50,817 nucleotides of DNA from an uncultured bacterium. GTDB taxonomy: Bacteria; Patescibacteriota; Microgenomatia; UBA1400; PJMF01. Below are positions 15,343 through 24,009 of this stretch, in pieces; position 1 is the first letter of the stretch, and each line of letters opens with the position of its first letter. Location of the stretch: NCBI GenBank assembly GCA_903842795.1, contig CAIMNJ010000002.1:1-50817 (forward strand). Reading direction: 5' to 3'. The notes under the pieces were generated by a model. The model ran no database searches. It was not told the origin of the DNA and saw nothing but the letters and a program-made list of their open reading frames with translations. The position numbers were made by a program, and so were the translations under genes.

Positions 15343-16439
15343 ATAATTTCTGAGTCGATCATCGCCTTAAACATCCCATCATAAGTTTCCAATAACTCTG
15401 GATATTGTGGATAATTGAAATTCAAACTACGACTGATTAATTTCCAAGTTGATTCCCTAGCTATTTCTCGACCAGCATCCTTAAAACGGCAATAGAAAGC
15501 GTCAAATTTGTCCAAAATTTCTAAAAAAGCAACCTCCAATAACATTTTGCGATTACTCATAATAATTTCTGCTGTCATACCTTTGGGTAAAACTGCTTGA
15601 GAAAAATGATGAGATAGGGCAGTGGGCACCATGCGTCTTTGATCATCATCCAGCAAATCTTCACGACTCAAAAAAATTCTGCCAAAACGAATATGACTAT
15701 TGGAAAAAAAGGAACGGATTGGCAACTTTTCCGAATCAACATTAATTGCCAACAAAAACTCTCTTTCCTCTTTGGTAAAAGAAAGTAAATTATTTGCTTC
15801 TCTAATCTTATCTTCTTGACCATTTGCCGAATCAATCGCCACCTGCCTAACTACATACATGTACGCATCGATCGGTAAAGGGAAAAAGGCTCCTTTTACA
15901 AAAACAGTCTTCCTGTCTTCCTCAGACATTGCTTCAACTAAAACTCTAATTTCTTCAGGCCACTTACCAACGTCAGTATGTTTGAGCCATTCTTCATGTT
16001 GCTCAGTAAAAATTGCCTGATTGTAAATTCGGCGCACTACTGCGCTGGGTTGACCCTCACGCACTTCCATCGGTCCAGCCTTACCAATATCACTAACCAA
16101 AATGGCAAAAACTAAATCAGCAATCATTTGACTATCACCATCAAGCAATTCTTTGACTTTTTTTTCATTGATCAAAATATTTTTAACCATCGAAAGTTCA
16201 TAAGAAAAATGACTCGCCAGTTTGCCAGTAGTTTTAAACTTTGGCTCTTCCAACAGCAAACCCATTTGATTGATCATGATTGGCGAGTAACCAGCAAAAC
16301 TATGAGCTAAAACAAATTTAAGACCTGGTTCTAAAGGGTGCTCAGGATCATTAATAATTTTATCAAGCTCTTTGGCCACAACCGCACCAACATCATTAAG
16401 AATGTGACCAGCAAACTCGTGGCTCTTTTCCATACTCAT
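15339..16439 (-). CDS. Degenerate HD-type phosphohydrolase-like protein
   Basis: 366-residue soluble helical protein. ILVSDIGKAGP matches the HD-domain motif (HDIGK) except that the metal-binding His is Ser. Further on, ALSHHFSQAVLPKG and EILDKFDAFYCR resemble the HHE...G and VVDxFDAxxxxR parts of HD-GYP proteins. I infer a fold relative of HD/HD-GYP hydrolases, perhaps inactive as an enzyme. The similarity is by eye and modest. A TATAAT ends seven bases before the ATG. It is divergent from the cyclophilin gene across 49 bases. Confidence 0.6.
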   Translation of the reverse strand: MSMEKSHEFAGHILNDVGAVVAKELDKIINDPEHPLEPGLKFVLAHSFAGYSPIMINQMGLLLEEPKFKTTGKLASHFSYELSMVKNILINEKKVKELLDGDSQMIADLVFAILVSDIGKAGPMEVREGQPSAVVRRIYNQAIFTEQHEEWLKHTDVGKWPEEIRVLVEAMSEEDRKTVFVKGAFFPLPIDAYMYVVRQVAIDSANGQEDKIREANNLLSFTKEEREFLLAINVDSEKLPIRSFFSNSHIRFGRIFLSREDLLDDDQRRMVPTALSHHFSQAVLPKGMTAEIIMSNRKMLLEVAFLEILDKFDAFYCRFKDAGREIARESTWKLISRSLNFNYPQYPELLETYDGMFKAMIDSEII

Positions 16440-16446
16440 AATTGAA

Positions 16447-16452
16447 ATTATA
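16447..16452 (-). promoter_or_regulatory. -10 of the HD-like gene
   Basis: TATAAT on the minus strand ending seven bases before ATG 16439. It shares the 49-base divergent gap with a plus-strand TATACT (16466-16471) that serves the cyclophilin gene. Confidence 0.65.
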
Positions 16453-16488
16453 GCCTAATTTAGAGTATACTTAAGCTCCCTTTTGATT

Positions 16489-17157
16489 ATGAAAAAAGAA
16501 AATATTTTGCTCATTATTTTGGTTATTTTTTTGGTTTTTGTAGGTTTTTTGAGTATTAGAAAGATGACTAAGAATCAAGCAAACAATAATATTAAGTACA
16601 GCAATAAAGAGGATAAGAGCATGCCAGCCAGTCTGTCAGCCAACAAAAAAATGAACAAACCAGAAATGATGATTGACCAAAACAAACAATATCAAGCCAC
16701 CATGCACACCAGCGAAGGCGATATTGTGATTAGTCTTAATGCCAAAGAAACACCCATCACTGTCAACAATTTTGTTTATTTAGCCAAAAGCAACTTTTAT
16801 GACAATACCATTTTTCACCGTGTCATCGAAGGCTTCATGATTCAGGGTGGTGATCCCCGTGGCGATGGTACCGGCAGTCCAGGATATAGATTTGATGACG
16901 AAGATTTTTCTGGCAAATACACTCGTGGCACAATCGCCATGGCCAATTCTGGTCCTAATACTAATGGCAGTCAATTCTTCATCATGCATAAAGATTATGG
17001 CCTCCAACCAAACTACGTCATTTTTGGCCACGTTACTTCGGGCATGGACGTAGTTGATAAAATTGCCAGCGCCAAAGTCAAAAGCAGTTTTAGTGGTGAA
17101 ATGTCCACTCCAGTTAATCCAGTTGTAGTTAAATCAGTCGAAATAGTCGAGAAATAA
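16489..17157 (+). CDS. Membrane-anchored peptidyl-prolyl cis-trans isomerase (cyclophilin)
   Basis: A cyclophilin-type PPIase of 222 residues that speeds up prolyl isomerisation of exported proteins. Residues about 5-24 form an uncleaved membrane anchor (ENILLIILVIFLVFVGFL), then a 45-residue linker. The cyclophilin domain contains FHRVIEGFMIQGGDPRGDGTG, shown here in part as FHRVIEGFMIQGGDP, followed by MANSGPNTNGSQFFI. The active-site Arg of FHRV and the Gln of IQGGD are present. The domain should face outside. I use the ATG at 16489 rather than the TTG at 16483. Confidence 0.94.
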   Translation: MKKENILLIILVIFLVFVGFLSIRKMTKNQANNNIKYSNKEDKSMPASLSANKKMNKPEMMIDQNKQYQATMHTSEGDIVISLNAKETPITVNNFVYLAKSNFYDNTIFHRVIEGFMIQGGDPRGDGTGSPGYRFDDEDFSGKYTRGTIAMANSGPNTNGSQFFIMHKDYGLQPNYVIFGHVTSGMDVVDKIASAKVKSSFSGEMSTPVNPVVVKSVEIVEK

Positions 17158-17177
17158 GCGGCGTATTAATCAAAAAA

Positions 17178-18038
17178 TCAAACAAACTCAACCAAAGCCT
17201 TGCTTAGGTCAGTTTTTTTGGGAAATTGCTCAATTAAACTAGCATTTTGCAAACAAGGCACTTCCTTATGATAAGCCACATGTTGGTCGTTGCGATAAAG
17301 CACTCCCAAGCCCAATTTGTCTTGATCAAGTAAAGTTACCAAAGCCTGGCCGCGATTATTTGCATCATAATCAGCTGGCAAATCAAAAACATTAGCCTGA
17401 TACCAGGCATAATCCTGTTCTTTATTGAAAGAAGGGCAAGGTTGCTGCACATCTATCAGAGAGAACCCCTCATAGAGAATACCTGCTTTGATCAAATCTA
17501 CCATTTGTTTGAGCTTACCAGCATAGGCGCGAGCTACAAAACCAGCTCCATTACTCACCGCAATACTTAGCGCGCCAATCGGATCTTCAATTAAACCCTG
17601 AGGAGTGGATTTGCTCACCGTACCCTTAGCAGAAGTGGGTGAAGTTTGCCCGGTTGTCAAACTGTAGCGATGATTGTTAAAAACCAAAGCTGTCAAATCG
17701 TGATTGCCACGACAAGCTGCCACTAAATGATTAAGGCCCTCACCATAGATATCACCATCACCACCAATCATAATCACTTTTTGGCGATGATTAGCAAGCT
17801 TAATGCCAATAGCATTGGCCAAACCCCTGCCATGCAAAGCATGAAAACCATAGCCCTTGATAAAATCAGCCGTATTGCCACTACAACCAATCCCAAAAAC
17901 CAGAACCACTTCTTCCATCTTGAGTCCTAACTCGACCAAAGCCTGCTTAAGGGCAGTTAAAATACTAAAATTGCCACAACCAGGACACCAGGTCGGTGCA
18001 ACTGGTGACATCAGATTAGCTAAAGTAATTTCTGTCAT
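17178..18038 (-). CDS. korB: 2-oxoacid:ferredoxin oxidoreductase, beta (TPP) subunit
   Basis: 286 residues. It binds thiamine diphosphate and an Fe-S cluster and, with the alpha subunit, oxidatively decarboxylates a 2-oxoacid (pyruvate or 2-oxoglutarate) to acyl-CoA, reducing ferredoxin or flavodoxin. WCPGCGNF near residue 17 and the Cys in GIGCSGN are cluster ligands. GGDGDIYGEGLNH is the TPP/Mg motif with FNNHRYSLTTGQ after it. Its ATG overlaps the alpha-subunit stop (18035-18038). Pyruvate kinase nearby makes pyruvate a plausible substrate, but specificity cannot be read reliably. Confidence 0.93.
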   Translation of the reverse strand: MTEITLANLMSPVAPTWCPGCGNFSILTALKQALVELGLKMEEVVLVFGIGCSGNTADFIKGYGFHALHGRGLANAIGIKLANHRQKVIMIGGDGDIYGEGLNHLVAACRGNHDLTALVFNNHRYSLTTGQTSPTSAKGTVSKSTPQGLIEDPIGALSIAVSNGAGFVARAYAGKLKQMVDLIKAGILYEGFSLIDVQQPCPSFNKEQDYAWYQANVFDLPADYDANNRGQALVTLLDQDKLGLGVLYRNDQHVAYHKEVPCLQNASLIEQFPKKTDLSKALVEFV

Positions 18039-19804
18039 ATCAATTTATATTGCTCACTAATTTTGCCTGTTTGTAAAAATTCTAAAATATCTTCGCTATA
18101 AAATGGCCTACCATCATAGCGCAGAATTGAGTGCATTTTTGGCAGAGAAGTTTCTCTCTGAATCAGTTTAGCCAATTGACCAGTTGCGGTGCCTTCCAAA
18201 ACAAAAATCTCAGCATTTTTACCCTCAAGTAGAGTCTCAAGTTCTGAAGTAGGGAATGGATAAACACAAGGCAAATGGATGACTGCAGCCTTAGAGGCCA
18301 CCTCATCAAGTAAAACATCTCGCAAAACATTGATCGTAGAACCAAAAGAAATGAGAATTTTCTCTGGATTTGGTGAACCTAGATAGAGAGGTTTTGGCAA
18401 ATCATTTTGCAAAGAAGTTAGCTTGGCAGCACGCTTATCTACAGCTTGCTTAGTAGTGACCGCATCCTCAGTAGCAAAACCATATTCATCATGTTCGTAA
18501 GAATTGGTAAGCTGCAATGCATTGGTTTGGCCAGGGATAGAGCGTAAAGAAATGCCGTTTTCACTAGCTCTGTAGCGCAAATATTCCCCTTCAGCCAAAG
18601 CTGTTTCACCTAGCTGACCATTATTAACCATTGATAAACGCACGTTTTCGGATAATAAAGCTGGTTTTGGCATGGTCTGATTGGATTCTAGAAGATATTT
18701 ATCAGACATAATCAAAACCGGTAACTGATATTTTTCCGCCAATTCCACTGCTAATTTACTCAAGTTGAAATGCTCATAAACATCCCCAGGAGTCAAAATG
18801 ACGCGTAAGAAATCACCATGGCCAGCACCAAGAATAAAATTCAAATCGCCCTGAGAAGTCCAAGTGGGCAAACCAGTCGCTGGACCTTGACGAACTGCTT
18901 CTAAAACAACCAGAGGAATTTCCGCTACGCCAGCAAAAGAAAGTGACTCTACCATCAGGGCAAAACCACCTCCAGAACTACCAGTCATGGCACGTACTCC
19001 AGCAAAAGAAGCACCCAAAGCATGATTGATCGCTCCAATTTCATCTTCAGCATGCTTGACTATTAGTGGATATTCATCTTGTTTGGAAGCCAAAAAATGT
19101 AATAAGCCAGTGGCCGGGGTCATCGGGTAAGCAGAGTAGAACTGCAGTCCAGCCGCCAAAGCACCTAAGCCAACTGCTTCATTGCCACTAACCAAAACTT
19201 GTTCGTCCACGCCAGTTGAAATCAATTTACCAAAAGTTTGTAAATTACCTTGTTGAACCATGCTCAGAGCAATTTCAAAAGCGGCCTGCAAAACCTTAAG
19301 GTTGGCAGTCGCTGCTTCCTTACTTTTGGCAAATTCTTCCACTACCACTCGACCAATAATTTGCAAATCCATCTCAAACAAACAAGCACTTATTCCCAAA
19401 GCAGCAATATTGGCTGCCAGAGGATTAGCGCCCTGATCTCTGGCAATTTTGGTTAGATTGATTGCCACCACTTTTGATTTCAGATCTGGGTATTTACTTG
19501 GATCAAAAGCATTGGCATTCAGAATAATTAGAGTTCTCTCATCAATTTCAGCCAAATGATCTTGAATAAACTTCTCATGGAAAAGAATCAATAGATCAAG
19601 ATGACGACGCTGGCAAGTTGAACCTTGCAGAGAAGCCGTTACTTGACCAGATTGCAAGCCACCTTTAATCAAGGAGGGGTATTCATAATAATTGAAAACA
19701 GATAAGCCCTGTCTCTTGCATGCCTTAGCAAAAAGTTTGGCAGAGGACATTACGCCTTCACCAGCTTTGGCAGCAATTTTCCAGTTGAGTGCTTCTAACT
19801 CCAT
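18035..19804 (-). CDS. korA: 2-oxoacid:ferredoxin oxidoreductase, fused gamma-alpha subunit
   Basis: 589 residues. The N-terminal 190 form the gamma domain (KAGEGVMSSAKLFAKA; SLIKGGLQSGQV). Residues about 200-589 form the alpha pyrimidine-binding part, opening with VSGNEAVGLGALAAGLQFYSAYPMTPAT. The Thr-Gly-Ser segment RAMTGSSGGG is also typical. This is the two-gene (gamma-alpha fusion plus beta) arrangement common in archaea and anaerobes. No separate ferredoxin-like delta subunit is nearby. The -10 TATAAT ends six bases before the ATG. It is divergent from a flavodoxin gene at 59 bases, a likely electron acceptor. Confidence 0.93.
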   Translation of the reverse strand: MELEALNWKIAAKAGEGVMSSAKLFAKACKRQGLSVFNYYEYPSLIKGGLQSGQVTASLQGSTCQRRHLDLLILFHEKFIQDHLAEIDERTLIILNANAFDPSKYPDLKSKVVAINLTKIARDQGANPLAANIAALGISACLFEMDLQIIGRVVVEEFAKSKEAATANLKVLQAAFEIALSMVQQGNLQTFGKLISTGVDEQVLVSGNEAVGLGALAAGLQFYSAYPMTPATGLLHFLASKQDEYPLIVKHAEDEIGAINHALGASFAGVRAMTGSSGGGFALMVESLSFAGVAEIPLVVLEAVRQGPATGLPTWTSQGDLNFILGAGHGDFLRVILTPGDVYEHFNLSKLAVELAEKYQLPVLIMSDKYLLESNQTMPKPALLSENVRLSMVNNGQLGETALAEGEYLRYRASENGISLRSIPGQTNALQLTNSYEHDEYGFATEDAVTTKQAVDKRAAKLTSLQNDLPKPLYLGSPNPEKILISFGSTINVLRDVLLDEVASKAAVIHLPCVYPFPTSELETLLEGKNAEIFVLEGTATGQLAKLIQRETSLPKMHSILRYDGRPFYSEDILEFLQTGKISEQYKLI

Positions 19805-19810
19805 ATTTCT

Positions 19811-19816
19811 ATTATA
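19811..19816 (-). promoter_or_regulatory. -10 of the korAB operon
   Basis: TATAAT on the minus strand ending six bases before ATG 19804. On the plus strand an extended -10, TGT-TACAAT (19846-19854), serves the flavodoxin. Confidence 0.65.
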
Positions 19817-19863
19817 GCCTTAGAATAGGCAACTGCCCATGTCTTTGTTACAATGACCTTATT

Positions 19864-20322
19864 ATGGCAAATACTTTATTGATCTATGGTAGTTTAACAG
19901 GTAATACTGAAGGCGTCGCCTACAATGTGCAAAGCATGCTTAGAGAAAAAGGTAAGGAAATTGATGTCAAAAATGCCATTGATGCAGACATTGCCGACCT
20001 GACTGGCTCTTACAGTAATTACATTTTTGCCTGCTCCACTTGGGACGATGGTCTCCCTGTTTCTGATTTCAATGATTTCTTGGAAAGAATTAGCAGTTCT
20101 CAACCAAGTTTAGCTGGCAAGAAAATTGCCATGATCGGCCTTGGAGATAGCAATTATGTGCACTTTTGCGGTGCTATATCCGTCATGGAACAGGCTTTCA
20201 TCGCCAAAATGGGTGGAGAAAAAATCATCGAACCATTAAGAATTGATGGCTATCCAGAAATGGAAGAAAACAAGACCCACGTCCAGGAATGGGTAGAAAA
20301 ACTAGCTCCACTAATCAATTAA
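19864..20322 (+). CDS. Flavodoxin
   Basis: 152 residues, normal for a short-chain flavodoxin, an FMN-binding low-potential electron carrier. The phosphate loop is YGSLTGNTEGVA at residues 8-19, CSTWDDGLPV is the 60s loop and GLGDSNYVHFC the 90s loop. It is divergent from the 2-oxoacid oxidoreductase, so it probably takes electrons from that enzyme in place of ferredoxin. I use the ATG at 19864 nine bases after a TACAAT element. The frame extends upstream, but that part covers the korA promoter. Confidence 0.93.
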   Translation: MANTLLIYGSLTGNTEGVAYNVQSMLREKGKEIDVKNAIDADIADLTGSYSNYIFACSTWDDGLPVSDFNDFLERISSSQPSLAGKKIAMIGLGDSNYVHFCGAISVMEQAFIAKMGGEKIIEPLRIDGYPEMEENKTHVQEWVEKLAPLIN

Positions 20323-20343
20323 AATATTGATTCAAAAGCCAAG

Positions 20344-20589
20344 TTATTTAACTTTAGCTTGAATTTTTTTGCTGATTTTTTTGGCTTCCACAGTGACTTT
20401 TTTGGCCATTTTCTTGGCGTAAGCCTCTGGGTTTTTCTTGACTTCAGCAGAAATCTTTTTGATAGAAGCCTTGCCTTTGGCGACCACTTTCTTGGCTTTC
20501 TCTTGATTCTTTTTGTCAGAGAAAAAGACAGCGGCAGCACCAGCCACAGCACCTACTAAAATGGGGAAAAGACCAGCTTTTTTAGACAT
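20344..20589 (-). CDS. YtxH-like small membrane protein with Lys/Ala-rich tail
   Basis: 81 residues. A Gly/Ala-rich hydrophobic segment (about 6-22, GLFPILVGAVAGAAAVFF) is followed by a strongly basic tail with many Lys-Lys-x-x repeats. The design resembles YtxH or histone-H1-like tails: a membrane tether with a polycationic helix that could bind nucleic acid or the cell wall. Function unknown. TATTCT ends six bases before the ATG. It is convergent with the flavodoxin. Confidence 0.75.
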   Translation of the reverse strand: MSKKAGLFPILVGAVAGAAAVFFSDKKNQEKAKKVVAKGKASIKKISAEVKKNPEAYAKKMAKKVTVEAKKISKKIQAKVK

Positions 20590-20616
20590 ATATCCAGAAT
20601 AACAAGAAAATGAGCA

Positions 20617-20651
20617 AAAATAAAGCCTATTTCCTGCTTGATAGGTTATTT
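20617..20651 (-). terminator. Probable terminator of pyk
   Basis: On the minus strand AATAACCTAT pairs with ATAGGCTTTATT (one bulge) around a 10-base loop and is followed by a T tract (TTTTT). A moderate intrinsic terminator just after the pyruvate kinase stop. Confidence 0.5.
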
Positions 20652-22049
20652 GATATCAACCAGAATCAAGCTATCAGTCTTGCGACCAGCTAATTTTTCA
20701 CTCAAACCAACAGTAATTAGAACTTTTTGACCAGCTTTGACTATTTTGGTTTTTTTCAAGTTATCAATAATGTCGTTTTCACTAGAATAAGTAAAAACTT
20801 CTTTGTCCACCAAAATTGGCTCAACACCATATACTAAAGCCAATTTATTGTAGGCTGATTTATTGTAGGTAACAGCCTTGATTTTGACATCTGGGCGGAA
20901 ACGAGAAAGTTGGCGTGCAGTCAAACCGGAAGCACTGAAGCAAACTACCATATCAATATCTTCCTTACTAAAATCCAATAAAGAAAAGGCGGCGTAAGTG
21001 ATAGCAGAGGTTACGCCAGAATCGGCCCAATCCCAAAGAGAATGTTCGGTTAAAGGTTCATTGTAAGCGGCAATTTTGGCTTGAGTTTCCACACACTCAA
21101 CTGGATATTTACCAATGGTAGTTTCTTCTGAGAGCATCACTGCATCGGTGCCATCATAAATAGCATTGGCCACATCACTCACTTCAGCTCTAGTTGGACG
21201 AGGTTCTGTGGTCATACTCTTAAGCATTTGAGTAGCAGTAATCACTGGTTTACCAACAGTGCGACATTTCTCGATGATCATTTTTTGGTAATAAGCCAAG
21301 CGCTCAAAAGGCACTTCAACGGCTAAATCACCACGAGCCACCATCACAGCATCAGAAGCTTCAATGATTTCATCAAGATTATCGAGAGCAGCTTGATTCT
21401 CAATCTTAGCAACCACATCAGCATGCAAGCCTCTTTTGGCCATTTCGGCACGCAAAATAGCAATATCTTTGGTGTCACGCACAAAAGACAAACCTACAAA
21501 ATCAATATCGTCATCAGTCATGTTATCAAGTTGCACTAAATCATTCTCAATTAAGGAAGGCATATCAATCACGATACCTGGAGTATTCATAGTTTTGCGA
21601 TGCTTAACTGTCACATCAATTGGAGATTCAACAGTCACACCACTTTCATCTTTGGCAACTACTTTATATTCACAAGCACCATCATCAGTAGAAACAGTGT
21701 CACCAATTTGTAAAGCTTCAATCACATTGGCTGGAATATTCATTTCTTTTTCTCCTGGAGGAGTAGAGACGAACTTGGCTTTTTCACCAGCTTTTAATTC
21801 AAAAGAAACACCATCTTTGGTATTGATACGAATTTCAGGTCCTTGTAAATCAAGTAGAACGCCAATAGATTTGCCCATTTTCTTGGCTACATCTTTGACA
21901 CGGTGAATACGCTCTAAGTGCCATTCTGGGGTACCATGCTTAGTGTTGAAACGAGCCACATTCATACCTGCATTGATCAAAGCTTCCATTACTTCTGCTG
22001 TTTCTGTAGCTGGACCAAGGGTAGCGACAATTTTGGTAGATTTTTTCAT
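20646..22049 (-). CDS. pyk: Pyruvate kinase
   Basis: 467 residues. Transfers phosphate from phosphoenolpyruvate to ADP in glycolysis. The N-terminal barrel begins with KIVATLGPAT and NVARFNTKHG (the usual NxSHG reads NTKHG). The active-site signature MVARGDLAVEVP is near residue 240, followed by KPVITATQML and RAEVSDVANAIYDGTDAVMLSEET. The C-terminal domain is complete. The start is ATG 22049. The unit lies next to the 2-oxoacid oxidoreductase, so pyruvate formation and oxidation genes are close together. Confidence 0.95.
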   Translation of the reverse strand: MKKSTKIVATLGPATETAEVMEALINAGMNVARFNTKHGTPEWHLERIHRVKDVAKKMGKSIGVLLDLQGPEIRINTKDGVSFELKAGEKAKFVSTPPGEKEMNIPANVIEALQIGDTVSTDDGACEYKVVAKDESGVTVESPIDVTVKHRKTMNTPGIVIDMPSLIENDLVQLDNMTDDDIDFVGLSFVRDTKDIAILRAEMAKRGLHADVVAKIENQAALDNLDEIIEASDAVMVARGDLAVEVPFERLAYYQKMIIEKCRTVGKPVITATQMLKSMTTEPRPTRAEVSDVANAIYDGTDAVMLSEETTIGKYPVECVETQAKIAAYNEPLTEHSLWDWADSGVTSAITYAAFSLLDFSKEDIDMVVCFSASGLTARQLSRFRPDVKIKAVTYNKSAYNKLALVYGVEPILVDKEVFTYSSENDIIDNLKKTKIVKAGQKVLITVGLSEKLAGRKTDSLILVDIK

Positions 22050-22112
22050 AATCAATCTTTCTATTTTATTTTCAAATTTTATTGAAACTATTATTATCCT
22101 CTAAGGGTGGTT

Positions 22113-22118
22113 TATAAT
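22113..22118 (+). promoter_or_regulatory. -10 of the histidine phosphatase gene
   Basis: TATAAT ending eight bases before ATG 22127. Confidence 0.65.
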
Positions 22119-22126
22119 CAAGGCAC

Positions 22127-22759
22127 ATGAAAAAAATCTATTTTGTTCGCCATGGAGAAAGCGAAGGCAATGCCCTGCGCATCCATCAATCCAAAGAAAC
22201 TCCACTTTCAGAAATTGGTGAATCTCAAGCCAAAATCGTCGCTTTGCGCTTCAGCAAAATTTCTGTCGATACGATTATTGCTAGCCCATACTTGAGAGCC
22301 AAACAAACAGCGGAGGCTATTGCTGAACGCAATAACTTACCACTAGAAACAAACGAGCTCCTATCAGAAAGAAGAGGACCCAGTGAACTAATTGGCATTT
22401 CTCACTTGAGCGAGCAATCTAAACAAGTGCGCGCGGAATTACACACGCATTTACTTGATCAGAATGGTGACTGGCGCTACAGCGATGAAGAAACCGCCAA
22501 TGAATTTGCCAAGAGAGCAGAGCAAATTCTTGCTTTCCTGCAAAACAGACCAGAGGAAAACATTGTGGTAGTCTGCCACGCCCTGATTTTGCGCATGATT
22601 TTTACCAAAATTCTTAATCCTCATGGCGACTTAGCGAATCTCTATGACATTTATGACAGTTTTGACCTCAACAATACCGGCATCAGCATGGCCAACTACG
22701 ACGCAGAAAAAAAGCGCTGGCAAATGAGCTGTATTAATGATTATTCACATCTGGGCTAA
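22127..22759 (+). CDS. Histidine phosphatase superfamily (phosphoglycerate-mutase-like) protein
   Basis: 210 residues. The catalytic phospho-His motif FVRHGESEGN is at residues 6-15, SPYLRAKQTAEAI carries the second Arg, and VVCHALILRMI the second catalytic His near residue 145. It could be a cofactor-dependent phosphoglycerate mutase or a broad phosphatase. The position beside pyruvate kinase fits a glycolytic role, but the family is mixed and I would not name it gpmA. It is about 20 bases upstream of the nucleotidyltransferase gene, which has its own -10. Confidence 0.88.
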   Translation: MKKIYFVRHGESEGNALRIHQSKETPLSEIGESQAKIVALRFSKISVDTIIASPYLRAKQTAEAIAERNNLPLETNELLSERRGPSELIGISHLSEQSKQVRAELHTHLLDQNGDWRYSDEETANEFAKRAEQILAFLQNRPEENIVVVCHALILRMIFTKILNPHGDLANLYDIYDSFDLNNTGISMANYDAEKKRWQMSCINDYSHLG

Positions 22760-22767
22760 TAATTAGT

Positions 22768-22773
22768 TATAAT
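22768..22773 (+). promoter_or_regulatory. -10 of the sugar nucleotidyltransferase gene
   Basis: TATAAT ending six bases before ATG 22780, with TTCACA 18 bases upstream. Confidence 0.7.
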
Positions 22774-22779
22774 GAGGGC

Positions 22780-24009
22780 ATGAAAAACCCAATTTTCGTT
22801 GTCTTAGCAGGCGGTATTGGCAAAAATTTTGCTCCTCTTGTCACCACCAAAAGTATTTTCCCTTTTTTTGGTCGTCCCTTCATTGCTCACACCTTAGAAA
22901 TGATTCAAATGGCTGGAGCCAAAGAAGCCATCGTCGTTTGCAATAAAATCAATGAAAATATCATCCAAAATCTATCAAGTAGAAGCCTAAAAATTCAAAC
23001 AATTGTCCAGCAAGAAGCTTCTGGGCAAGCTGATGCTATTATCTTGGCTGCCAAGCTAATCCCCAAAGACAGAACAGTAATTATCATGAATGGAGTTGAT
23101 CTTATAGATCCATCGGCTATCAAGAATTTTGTCAAAAAAGCCCCCAAAACCTACGCGCAAATTCTCGCTATGAAAGTGACCGAATATTTCCCTGGCGGTT
23201 ATCTACGAATCAAAAATGATCGAGTAGCCAGTATCGTGGAAAAACCAAAACAAGGCACTGAGCCAAGTGATATGGTCAATCTTTTTTTTCATTACTTTTC
23301 CAATCCTCAAGAAATCTTTGCTCTAGTGACCAAGGAAAAAGGCGGCGATGATGCTTACGAACGCGCCCTTGACCGATTAATGAAAACTAGAGAAGTTAGT
23401 TTTATGACTTATGATAGCTATTGGTCCAAACTCAAAGCTGCTCACAATGTTCTAGATGTAACCAACCTTTTCCTCAAGCACAAACTAAAAAATAGAATTA
23501 GTCGCGCTGCTCTCATTGATCGCAGCGCTCACATCGAGGGACCAGTACAAATCGAGGCGGGAGCCAAAATTCTTGCAGGCGCTGTCATTAAAGGCCCTGC
23601 CTATATCGGTGCAAATGCAATTGTTGGAAATCATTCTTTGATCCGCGATTCCATCATCGAATCTGACTCTATTATTGGCTTTGGCTCAGAAGTTGCTCGT
23701 AGCTATGTAGGACCAAATTGTAGCCTACATCATAATTTTATTGGTGATAGCGTACTGGAGTCGGAAGTCAATCCAAGCTACGGCACTTGCACTGCTAATT
23801 TAAGATTTGACGGCAGCAAGGTCAAAATGCGTCTCCCAGAAAAACTAATTGATACCAACAAATCCAAACTTGGCGCTATCATGGCTAGAGGAGTTTTCTT
23901 GGGAGTTAATTGTTCAATCCTACCAGGCATCACTCTAGGTGAAAAAGCCACCGCTATGCCAGGATCGGTTATCTCTAGAGCTGTACAAGCCAAAGAAATG
24001 TTTCGCTAA
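22780..24009 (+). CDS. Bifunctional GlmU-like sugar-1-phosphate nucleotidyltransferase with left-handed beta-helix
   Basis: 409 residues. Residues 1-230 form a nucleotidyltransferase domain opening with [14 protein letters not shown]. The usual signature GxGTRxxPL has Lys-Asn in place of Thr-Arg. NGVDLIDP is the metal-binding D-x-D-like region and VEKPKQG is present. Residues 240-409 are hexapeptide repeats (left-handed beta-helix) as in GlmU and the archaeal ST0452-type enzymes. [12 protein letters not shown] matches the GlmU acetyltransferase-type Y/N segment. The likely product is UDP-GlcNAc or a related NDP-sugar for envelope synthesis. The stop overlaps the convergent gene by four bases. 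Confidence 0.85.
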   Translation: MKNPIFVVLAGGIGKNFAPLVTTKSIFPFFGRPFIAHTLEMIQMAGAKEAIVVCNKINENIIQNLSSRSLKIQTIVQQEASGQADAIILAAKLIPKDRTVIIMNGVDLIDPSAIKNFVKKAPKTYAQILAMKVTEYFPGGYLRIKNDRVASIVEKPKQGTEPSDMVNLFFHYFSNPQEIFALVTKEKGGDDAYERALDRLMKTREVSFMTYDSYWSKLKAAHNVLDVTNLFLKHKLKNRISRAALIDRSAHIEGPVQIEAGAKILAGAVIKGPAYIGANAIVGNHSLIRDSIIESDSIIGFGSEVARSYVGPNCSLHHNFIGDSVLESEVNPSYGTCTANLRFDGSKVKMRLPEKLIDTNKSKLGAIMARGVFLGVNCSILPGITLGEKATAMPGSVISRAVQAKEMFR

